A stretch of 14,584 nucleotides of DNA from Coriobacteriia bacterium (GTDB lineage: Bacteria > Actinomycetota > Coriobacteriia > WRKU01 > WQUG01), in assembly GCA_009779395.1 (NCBI GenBank), contig WREJ01000011.1, forward strand, positions 1 to 14,584. The letters are read 5' to 3'. Below are positions 6,099 through 12,364 of this stretch, in pieces. The translations under genes were made by a program, and so were the position numbers. The first letter of the stretch is position 1. Each line of letters starts with the position of its first letter. The notes beneath the pieces were generated by a model that was not told the DNA's origin, did not search any database, and saw nothing but the letters and a program-made list of their open reading frames with translations.

Positions 6099-7943
6099 AT
6101 GGTCAAACTCTTCCTGCGTTACCTAAAGCCCTATCCTGTCCAGCTTGCCCTCATTGTTGTCTCGACTCTGGCACTGGTCGGCTTTCAGATGTATCTGCCC
6201 AACCTGATGAGCAATATTGTCGACATTGGCATTGTGCGCAAGGGCGTGCCAGCAGATTCTGATGTCGTGGCGACTTACGCAACGCAGACGGCTTATCTGT
6301 GGCAGATGGGCAGTCGTATGCTGCTGGTGACCCTTTTGACGGGTATTGCAGCGACCTTTGCTGGCTTTCTTTGTTCGCGTGTTTCTGCAGGTCTTGCGCG
6401 TGATTTGCGCGAGGCGGTTTTTGCTGCTGTCAGCAATTTTTCCCTCGTCGAAATGAACCGTTTTTCGACAGCATCGCTGATTATTCGCTCGACCAATGAC
6501 ATCCAGCAAATCCAGCAGGTCAGCTTTTTGCTGCTGCGCCTGGCACTGACTTCACCAATCTTTATCATCGTTGCCTTTACCCTTGCTTTTGTCGAGAACG
6601 CCCAGCTTTCCTGGATTTTTGCTGCTGTTATTCCCGTGTTTGCTGTACTGTTTTTCTTAACGGTGAAATATGTTATGCCCATTTTTCGTGGCATCCAGAA
6701 AAAGACCGACCACCTAAACCTAATCGCGCGCGAGGGTCTGACCGGCGTGCGCGTCATTCGTGCCTTTAACCGACAAGACTTTCAGCAAGACCGCTACCGG
6801 GCAGCAAATGATGATCTGACTGACGCCAACATTCGCGCCTACAAAATCATGATTGTGCTGATGCCCTTTGCTATGTTTGTTATCCAGATAACCACCATAG
6901 CAATCGTCTGGTTTGGCGGACACCACATTGCAGCAGGGGAGCTACAACTAGGCAGCCTAATGGCATTTATGCAGTACGTCATGTGGGTGCTGTACTCGCT
7001 GATCTTTCTGTCAATGATTATGATAATGGTACCGCGCGCCAGCGTCAGTGCCGAGCGCGTCATGCAGGTACTGGACACCCTCCCCGCTATTACCGATCCA
7101 ATTGTGTGTAAAAGTACAAAAGCAGAAAAGGAGGCAGAGCAAGTCCAGCACACAAAGTCACACGATACTTCGCTGGAATTTGCGCGCGTCAGCTTCCACT
7201 TTGAAGGCGAGGACGGTACGGTCAGCAAAGTTGCAGCACTAAGCGACATCAGCTTTACTGCGCGGCGCGGCGAGACCCTTGCTATTATTGGGTCGACGGG
7301 CTCGGGGAAATCGACCATCATGAATCTGGCGATGCGTCTGTACGATGTCACTTCTGGCACAATTTTGCTTGACGGTGTTGACCTGCGCGATTATCGCCAA
7401 AAAGACCTGCGCCAACGCATTGGCTATATCCCCCAAAAGGCAGTGCTGTTTAGCGGCAGCGTGGCAGACAACGTGCGCTTTGGCAATCCTCGTGCAAGCG
7501 ACGAAGAGGTCATTGCTGCTCTGAAAATCGCCCAAGCCTGGGATTTTATCAGTGATCTGCCACAGCAGCTAAACGCAGCAGTCGCACAGGGTGGCAAGAA
7601 TTTTTCTGGCGGGCAAAGGCAGCGGCTTGCTATTGCGCGCACGATACTTAAAGCCCCCGAAGTCTACCTGTTTGACGACAGTTTTTCGGCACTTGATTTG
7701 CAGACCGATGCTCGTTTGCGTGCTGCGCTGAAACCGCTGCTTGCTGACAGCACCATGCTGATTGTTGCCCAGCGCATCACAACAATCCAGGATGCCACCC
7801 AAATCATTGTCCTCGAAGAGGGCACAATCTGTGGCAGAGGCACACACGACCAGCTAATGGCAGAAAACACGGTCTATCAAGAAATCGCCGCTTCTCAGCT
7901 AACCGCAGAGGAGGTGGCGCGCCATGGCAGCAACAAACACTAA
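6099..7943 (+). CDS. ABC exporter half-transporter, degenerate-site subunit
   Basis: A 614-residue membrane subunit with six predicted membrane helices in the first 315 residues and a C-terminal ATPase: Walker A GSTGSGKST (398-406), Q-loop IPQKAVLF (444-451), signature NFSGGQ (501-506). Two catalytic positions are changed: the glutamate after Walker B is Asp (D527 in YLFDDS) and the switch histidine is Gln (Q558 in VAQR). This is the pattern of the degenerate subunit in heterodimeric exporters such as TM287/288 and BmrCD, so it should work only with its neighbour. Likely substrates are drugs, lipids or peptides, undecided from sequence. It begins 9 bases after the PASTA gene without a clear Shine-Dalgarno, implying coupling, and overlaps the next gene by 20 bases. 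Confidence 0.92.
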   Translation: MVKLFLRYLKPYPVQLALIVVSTLALVGFQMYLPNLMSNIVDIGIVRKGVPADSDVVATYATQTAYLWQMGSRMLLVTLLTGIAATFAGFLCSRVSAGLARDLREAVFAAVSNFSLVEMNRFSTASLIIRSTNDIQQIQQVSFLLLRLALTSPIFIIVAFTLAFVENAQLSWIFAAVIPVFAVLFFLTVKYVMPIFRGIQKKTDHLNLIAREGLTGVRVIRAFNRQDFQQDRYRAANDDLTDANIRAYKIMIVLMPFAMFVIQITTIAIVWFGGHHIAAGELQLGSLMAFMQYVMWVLYSLIFLSMIMIMVPRASVSAERVMQVLDTLPAITDPIVCKSTKAEKEAEQVQHTKSHDTSLEFARVSFHFEGEDGTVSKVAALSDISFTARRGETLAIIGSTGSGKSTIMNLAMRLYDVTSGTILLDGVDLRDYRQKDLRQRIGYIPQKAVLFSGSVADNVRFGNPRASDEEVIAALKIAQAWDFISDLPQQLNAAVAQGGKNFSGGQRQRLAIARTILKAPEVYLFDDSFSALDLQTDARLRAALKPLLADSTMLIVAQRITTIQDATQIIVLEEGTICGRGTHDQLMAENTVYQEIAASQLTAEEVARHGSNKH

Positions 7944-9885
7944 GGCAGAACGCCACCGTTTTCAGCGGACACGTGGGGTAGGAACCCAGCCAGGTGGTCC
8001 CAATCAGGTTGCCGGTATTACCGCACCCCCCGCACAGGTCGATGACTTTAGGGGAACAGCAAAAAAGTTTCTACGCCTGCTAAAAGACGACCGCTGGCGA
8101 CTGATGCTGGCAGCACTTTTTGCCCTGCTGGGGGTTACTGCCATCGTCTTTGGGCCTCGTCTGCTGGCAGAGGCTACTAATGAACTAGCACGCTTTACCA
8201 CCCAGACCATCCAGCAGACAAACGGCAGTGGTCTTGCGGTAAGCAGCATCGACTTTAACTTTATTGCGCAGGTCTTAGCAGGGGTGCTGTGTCTGTACGT
8301 GCTGGGAGCAGTGTTTAGTTACCTGCAGCAACGTCTGATAGTGGCAATCACGCAGAAACAAATCTGGGGTCTGCGCCAAAGGGTGTCAGAGAAACTGGAC
8401 AGACTCCCTCTGCGTTACTTTGACAAGAATCCCTATGGTGATACCCTGTCGCGCATCACTAACGACATCGACCTGATTAACACCAACTTGCAGCAGATTA
8501 TGACCCAAAGTCTGACCTCGGTCATGATGCTTGCCGGTATTTTGGTCATGATGTTTAGCATTAATTGGGCCTTGGCGACGATTTCGCTGATTGCGCTGCC
8601 GCTTGCCCTGCTGATGACGACGGTGGTCGCGCCGCGTGCGCAGCGTTTTTTCAATCGCCAACAGGCGCAGCTGGGGCAACTGAACAATCACATCGAAGAA
8701 AGTTACAGCGGTCACAACATTATCAAGGCTTTCAACCGCGAAAAAATCGCTCTGGAGACCTTTCGTGAAACCAACAACAAGCTGTACGGCAGTTCCTGGA
8801 AAGCGCAGTTTTTGACCAGCATTTTGATGCCGCTGTTTACCCTGGTCACCAACATTCAGTACGTTCTGATTGTTGCCTGCGCCGCTCTGCTGACACGCCC
8901 CGAAGTCCTGCTGCTGGGCATCAATATTGGCGGGCTGCAAATTGGACTAATCCTCGCCTTTATCCAATACGTCCACCAATTTCAGCAACCACTTATCACC
9001 ACCGCACAAATGACCAACCTCATCCAGGGCACCATCGCCGCCGCCGAGCGCGTCTTTGAATTACTCGAACAGGGTGAAGAACCGCAAGATGCACCTGACG
9101 CGACAAAAGCAGAGGAGGAGGAGCCTGACCAGCACACCCAGCAGCATCAGGGTGCTGTGTCTTTGTGCGATGTCAGTTTTGACTACGAAGCCGAGACCCC
9201 GCTGATTCGTGAGTGGTCACTACAGGTCAATCCTGGCCAGATGATTGCTATTGTAGGACCGACCGGTGCGGGCAAGACGACTATTGTTAACCTGCTGATG
9301 CGTTTTTACGAAATCGACGGTGGTCACATACAGGTTGACGGTATTGATACGCGTGATATGACGCGCGCGGCAACACGTGAGCTCTTTGGTATGGTGCTGC
9401 AAGACACCTGGCTGTTTAGCGGAACAATTCGTGACAACATTGCTTATGGGCGCGAGGGTGCCAGCGAGGAAGAAATCATTGCGGCTGCACAAACTGCCTT
9501 TGCTGACCACTTTATCAGGGCACTGCCTGATGGCTACGACACTATTTTGCAAGAAGACGCGCAAAACCTGTCAGTGGGACAACGCCAGCTGCTGACCCTT
9601 GCGCGTGCTGTTCTGACCGATGCTCCTATCATGATTTTAGACGAAGCTACAAGCTCGGTTGATACCAGAACCGAAAAACTGATACAGGCAGCAATGGCAC
9701 GGCTGACCCGCGGACGCACCAGCTTTGTCATAGCGCATCGCCTGTCAACCATTCGCGACGCCGACCTGATAGTAGTAATGCAAAACGGCCGCATAGCAGA
9801 AAGCGGCACCCACGATGAACTACTCGCAGCAAACGGGTTCTACGCCGAGCTGTACTTATCCCAGTTTGCAGAAGACGAGGCTTAG
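7924..9885 (+). CDS. ABC exporter half-transporter, canonical-site subunit
   Basis: The 653-residue partner of the preceding subunit. A polar Pro/Gly-rich cytoplasmic leader of about 55 residues precedes six predicted membrane helices, the family segment LPLRYFDKNPYGDTLSRITND (161-181), an acidic Gln-rich linker (383-409) and the ATPase: Walker A GPTGAGKTT (445-453), Q-loop VLQDTWLF (491-498), signature NLSVGQ (548-553), Walker B with glutamate (ILDEATSSVD, E574) and switch H605 in IAHRLST. All hydrolysis residues are intact, in contrast to its partner. GGAGGT at 7910-7915 lies 8 bases before the ATG, inside the end of the first subunit gene, a normal overlap for an obligate heterodimer. The stop codon lies at the edge of the palindromic element beginning at 9880. 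Confidence 0.93.
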   Translation: MAATNTKAERHRFQRTRGVGTQPGGPNQVAGITAPPAQVDDFRGTAKKFLRLLKDDRWRLMLAALFALLGVTAIVFGPRLLAEATNELARFTTQTIQQTNGSGLAVSSIDFNFIAQVLAGVLCLYVLGAVFSYLQQRLIVAITQKQIWGLRQRVSEKLDRLPLRYFDKNPYGDTLSRITNDIDLINTNLQQIMTQSLTSVMMLAGILVMMFSINWALATISLIALPLALLMTTVVAPRAQRFFNRQQAQLGQLNNHIEESYSGHNIIKAFNREKIALETFRETNNKLYGSSWKAQFLTSILMPLFTLVTNIQYVLIVACAALLTRPEVLLLGINIGGLQIGLILAFIQYVHQFQQPLITTAQMTNLIQGTIAAAERVFELLEQGEEPQDAPDATKAEEEEPDQHTQQHQGAVSLCDVSFDYEAETPLIREWSLQVNPGQMIAIVGPTGAGKTTIVNLLMRFYEIDGGHIQVDGIDTRDMTRAATRELFGMVLQDTWLFSGTIRDNIAYGREGASEEEIIAAAQTAFADHFIRALPDGYDTILQEDAQNLSVGQRQLLTLARAVLTDAPIMILDEATSSVDTRTEKLIQAAMARLTRGRTSFVIAHRLSTIRDADLIVVMQNGRIAESGTHDELLAANGFYAELYLSQFAEDEA

Positions 9886-10009
9886 AGCACACCAGACGCC
9901 CAATCTCTGCGTCGTCTGAAAAATCAAAAACGCACGAGTAGCTTACTACGCTTAGCATTTTTGATTCTTTCAAGCCTCCTTGACCTTGAACGTCTGGAGC
10001 ACTCTAAGC
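9880..10009 (+). repeat. Nested palindromic element, copy A
   Basis: The ends 9880-9899 and 9990-10009 are inverted repeats agreeing at 16 of 20 positions, with GCTTAGAG and CCAGACG exact. Inside is a second palindrome (AATCAAAAA 9922-9930 with 9958-9966) whose tip carries a third hairpin, GTAG (9938-9941)/CTAC (9946-9949). The same order of parts, with recognisable sequence similarity including the tip GTAG...CTACGCT, occurs at 10546-10674. The left end includes the last codons of the ABC gene. Confidence 0.75.
9917..9972 (+). terminator. Likely intrinsic terminator of the PASTA/ABC operon
   Basis: A stem of about 14 bp with one bulged base joins 9917-9930 to 9958-9972. The 5' arm is A-rich and the 3' arm T-rich (TTTTTGATT then CTTT), about 35 bases after the ABC stop codon. 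It forms the core of palindromic copy A. Confidence 0.6.
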
Positions 10010-10030
10010 ATATGTGCAATGTGAATGAGA

Positions 10031-10045
10031 TGTTAAAATCATTTC
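10031..10045 (+). promoter_or_regulatory. Extended -10 promoter abutting the NYN gene start
   Basis: TGT-TAAAAT (10031-10039) fits the extended -10 pattern and ends six bases before the ATG at 10046. No Shine-Dalgarno lies upstream, so a leaderless transcript is likely. The spacing is the same as at rarA. Confidence 0.5.
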
Positions 10046-10579
10046 ATGAAATATTTGTTGATTGATGGCTATAACTTGCTATTCCAGGCGGATCCCTATG
10101 CTGCGCTAGCGCAAGCGGACGAGTGGGATTTAGCACGTGACGCGCTGATTTCCGATGTTGCCTCTTATGCGGGACAGCACTATCAGGCGACCATTGTGTT
10201 TGACGGCAAAAATAACCCCGACAGCGACCGCAAAGAAACAAATACGCTGGGCGTAAAGGTCATCTTTTCTGACTATGGTAGCTCGGCAGATGCGACCATC
10301 GAACGCCTGGCAAAACAGGCGATTGCCGCAGGTAAACAGCTTGAAATCGTTAGCAGCGATGCTCTGATACAGTGGACAACACTCGGCAAAGGAGTAGTCA
10401 GGCGCAGCGCGGCAGAGTTTGTCCAGCAATTGACCTTTGCCTACGGTGAAACAGAACGCGAACGTGACAGCACAGCAAAACGCAGCACCATCAGTGACCG
10501 TATTACTCCAGAAGCAGTACAGCTACTACGACAAATCCGAGACGGGCAGAGTGCACCAGATGCGCGATCTCCGCACTGA
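10046..10579 (+). CDS. YacP-like NYN-domain ribonuclease
   Basis: A 177-residue cytoplasmic protein of the YacP/Rae1 (NYN, PIN-like) family. In Bacillus, Rae1 is an endoribonuclease that cuts mRNA on translating ribosomes. The opening MKYLLIDGYNLL with D7, the strand ending VFDGKNN (D53), SSADATIERLA (D82) and IVSSD (D105) supply the acidic residues expected of the metal site. Length is normal. The gene stands alone, with its own -10 box directly before the ATG and no Shine-Dalgarno. The last codons lie inside palindromic copy B, so the C-terminal SAPDARSPH is repeat-derived and probably not functional. Confidence 0.88.
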   Translation: MKYLLIDGYNLLFQADPYAALAQADEWDLARDALISDVASYAGQHYQATIVFDGKNNPDSDRKETNTLGVKVIFSDYGSSADATIERLAKQAIAAGKQLEIVSSDALIQWTTLGKGVVRRSAAEFVQQLTFAYGETERERDSTAKRSTISDRITPEAVQLLRQIRDGQSAPDARSPH

Positions 10580-10674
10580 AAAGTGAAAATCAGAAGTGCT
10601 CACGTAGGTCTTGCTACGCTCCGCCTTCTGATTTTCATTTCAGCACGAATCTCACCCACCTGGATGCACTCTGC
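10546..10674 (+). repeat. Nested palindromic element, copy B
   Basis: GCAGAGTGCA (10546-10555) is an exact inverted match to 10665-10674, and pairing continues through CCAG (10556-10559)/CTGG (10660-10663) after one bulged base. Inside, TGAAAATCAGAAG (10584-10596) pairs perfectly with 10625-10637, and the tip has CGTAG (10603-10607)/CTACG (10614-10618). It has the same three-level design as copy A, with shared runs such as CACCAGA, ATCTC, AAAATCA, GTAG and CTACGCT. The left arm codes the end of the NYN protein. Confidence 0.78.
10578..10641. terminator. Bidirectional terminator between convergent genes
   Basis: A perfect 13-bp stem (10584-10596 with 10625-10637), extended by A-T and G-U pairs, has A-rich 5' and T-rich 3' arms. 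It can act for the NYN gene on the plus strand and, read in reverse, for the minus-strand peptidase gene that ends at 10700. Its base overlaps the NYN stop codon. Confidence 0.65.
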
Positions 10675-10677
10675 ATC

Positions 10678-10733
10678 AGAGCACACCAGGCTGCCAACTT
10701 TAATTCTGACTAGGCGCATCTGGTGCGCCCAGG
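10678..10733 (+). repeat. Short third relative of the palindromic element
   Basis: AGAGCACACCAG (10678-10689) is identical to 9884-9895 in copy A. GCGCATCTGGTGC (10714-10726) is the exact inverse of 10553-10565 in copy B. The outer ends are therefore present without the inner palindrome, as in a deleted or minimal version. It overlaps the 3' end of the peptidase gene. Confidence 0.5.
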
Positions 10734-11968
10734 CCCAGAGCTTTCATGCGCTGTAACAATGTCGGATGTGAGTAGGTCCAAAACACCACTACTGGGTGAG
10801 GGGTCAGGTTCACCAGTGCCTTTGAAGAGATAGTTTTCAGTCCCTCCATCAGGGGTTTTGCATAGCCATAGCGGGCAGCAAAGGCGTCTGCCTGATATTC
10901 GTTGTGACGGGAAAGGACGTTCTCTCCCACCGAAAGCAGTTCAGACAGAGGAACGTAAAGAAAGCTAAAGGCAAGCAGTCCCAAAATGAGCGATGGTGCG
11001 CCGCTGGGGCTGCCCAGTGCCAGTGCCAGGGTGCTGCTGCCCAAAAAGAGCGACATCAGCCACAGCTGGAATCCCGTTTGTGCGATGTTGATTGCCATCA
11101 TGATAGGGACATGACGTTTTTTGTAGTGCCCAATCTCGTGTGCTAGGACGGCTGCGATTTCTTCGGTGCTTAGGTCGTCAATCAGCGTGTCGTACAGGCA
11201 GATGCGCTTGCGTTTGCCAAAGCCAGCAAAGTAGGCATTTGCTTTGGTGCTGCGCTTCGAGCCGTCAATAACAAAGACGTCTTTGATGGGGAAGTCTGTC
11301 CTTTTGCTTAGTTCGAATAGTGCGTCGCGCAACTCTCCTTCGGGTAGTGGCGTCTGTTTGTTGAACAGGGGCACTATCAGTTGCGAGTAAAAATAACCGA
11401 TAATCACGCTGAAAAAGGTCAATACTCCCCAAGCGATAAGCCAAAACCACTGGGGAATCTGGTAGTACAGAAAGGCGATGACGCCCACCGTAATCGACAT
11501 CATTATCAGCGAAAGAATCAGACCTTTGAGCACGTCGCCAAAGAAGGTCTTTTTGGTCGTTTTGTTAAAGCCAAAGCGTTCTTCGATGACAAAGGTGTCA
11601 TAGTAGTCAAAGGGCAGATCTTCGACGGTTGCAAGTACTAGCATAATGGCGAGAAAGACCAGGGGCAGCAGGACATAATCAGTCGTCACGTGTAGCTGCA
11701 GCAGGTGTTCCAGCCAGCCAAAAGCACCCAAGAACAGCAAGGCAAGCAAAATCGAGGTCGAAAAGCTGCTGCTGATCAAGCCAAGTTTTCCATTGATGCG
11801 CTGGTACTGCTGCTGACGAGCGTACTCGTCTTGGTCGTAGATGCCTGCGAGTTCTGGTGGCAGCGTGTCGCTCATGCGTGAACGATTCAAAGCCGCGCGA
11901 ACCTGTCGCCAGGCAAAACCTAGTATGACTATGACAATAATCGCCCAAAAAACTGCATTGTAGTGCAT
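10700..11968 (-). CDS. Ste24-type M48 membrane zinc endopeptidase
   Basis: A 422-residue integral membrane metalloprotease. The zinc motif is HEIGH (277-281), with the third ligand in NEYQAD (E357). The N-terminal M48 region contains EERFGFNKTT (129-138) ahead of several membrane helices, and YSHPTLLQRM (399-408) near the end matches the CAAX-protease/Ste24 family (M48A) rather than the shorter HtpX form. In eukaryotes Ste24 trims prenylated CAAX proteins; a bacterial member more likely takes part in membrane-protein quality control, which is inference. GAGGAG (plus-strand 11975-11980) sits 6 bases before the ATG. The C-terminal GAPDAPSQN is partly coded by a palindromic-repeat relative. The gene converges on the NYN gene and diverges from the riboswitch-controlled gene. 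Confidence 0.9.
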   Translation of the reverse strand: MHYNAVFWAIIVIVILGFAWRQVRAALNRSRMSDTLPPELAGIYDQDEYARQQQYQRINGKLGLISSSFSTSILLALLFLGAFGWLEHLLQLHVTTDYVLLPLVFLAIMLVLATVEDLPFDYYDTFVIEERFGFNKTTKKTFFGDVLKGLILSLIMMSITVGVIAFLYYQIPQWFWLIAWGVLTFFSVIIGYFYSQLIVPLFNKQTPLPEGELRDALFELSKRTDFPIKDVFVIDGSKRSTKANAYFAGFGKRKRICLYDTLIDDLSTEEIAAVLAHEIGHYKKRHVPIMMAINIAQTGFQLWLMSLFLGSSTLALALGSPSGAPSLILGLLAFSFLYVPLSELLSVGENVLSRHNEYQADAFAARYGYAKPLMEGLKTISSKALVNLTPHPVVVFWTYSHPTLLQRMKALGLGAPDAPSQN

Positions 11969-12044
11969 GTTCTGCTCCTCGGTGTTTCTGCTGTCTGTTC
12001 AAGTCTTTCCTAAAATGTCCCGTCACATATTATTGCAGAAGTAT

Positions 12045-12073
12045 CTGGCAGAGGGCGAAATTTCTGCTACACT
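12045..12073 (+). promoter_or_regulatory. Promoter of the riboswitch transcript
   Basis: TGC-TACACT (12065-12073) is an extended -10 pattern. CTGGCA at 12045-12050 matches TTGACA in four of six positions with a 17-base spacer. The predicted start near 12080 is just ahead of the aptamer's P1 helix. The remaining bases between the divergent peptidase start (11968) and this promoter hold only the peptidase ribosome binding site as far as I can see. Confidence 0.5.
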
Positions 12074-12086
12074 GTTAGGACGCTCT

Positions 12087-12260
12087 ATTGGTTCTTGGCG
12101 CAGCGGATCTGCGCAGAGACGAAGAGGGAAGCTGGTGCAAATCCAGCGCAACCCCCGTTGCCGTGATAAGGGACGAGGCGTGAACAGAGAGACCACTGGC
12201 GCAGTCGCGCTGGGAAGGTGTTCGCCCTCACTTGACCTTTAAGCCGGAAGACCTACCAAT
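12087..12260 (+). promoter_or_regulatory. Cobalamin (B12) riboswitch aptamer
   Basis: P1 is ATTGGT (12087-12092) with ACCAAT (12255-12260). Between them, in the order of the cobalamin aptamer, are AGAGGGAA, GGTGCAAATCC with AGCGCAACCCCCGTTGCC (12134-12162), CCACTGG (12193-12199), TGGGAAGG (12211-12218), and the B12 box AGCCGGAAGACCTACC (12242-12257). Adenosyl- or another cobalamin would bind and turn the downstream gene down. The match is strong and complete. Confidence 0.95.
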
Positions 12261-12279
12261 CAGAGAACACCAGTATCTG

Positions 12280-12357
12280 TCTTTCGGCGGGAAAGAACGG
12301 AGCTGTCTACACCGCAGACAATCCGAACACACTCTCCGTCGCAAAGAGCGAAGGAGG
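12280..12357 (+). promoter_or_regulatory. Riboswitch expression platform and ribosome binding site
   Basis: TCTTTC/GAAAGA (12280-12296) forms a hairpin with a GGCGG loop. The loop with its flanking G offers CGGG, complementary to the CCCG of the aptamer's L5 loop, as expected for the regulatory kissing pair. ACGGAG (12297-12302) can pair with CTCCGT (12334-12339), around a smaller TGTCT/AGACA hairpin. When free, the CTCC can instead pair with the Shine-Dalgarno AAGGAGG (12351-12357), which is 7 bases before the ATG. No T-run terminator is seen, so control is probably at translation initiation. Confidence 0.6.
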
Positions 12358-12364
12358 AAAACAG

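Noticed and set aside
8386..8940. 184-codon minus-strand open frame opposite the second ABC subunit
   Set aside because: The sense strand codes conserved exporter helices; the antisense product is Gln/His-rich without motifs.
11967..12242. 91-codon plus-strand open frame across the riboswitch
   Set aside because: It covers the cobalamin aptamer and ends inside it; no ribosome binding site and no protein-like composition.
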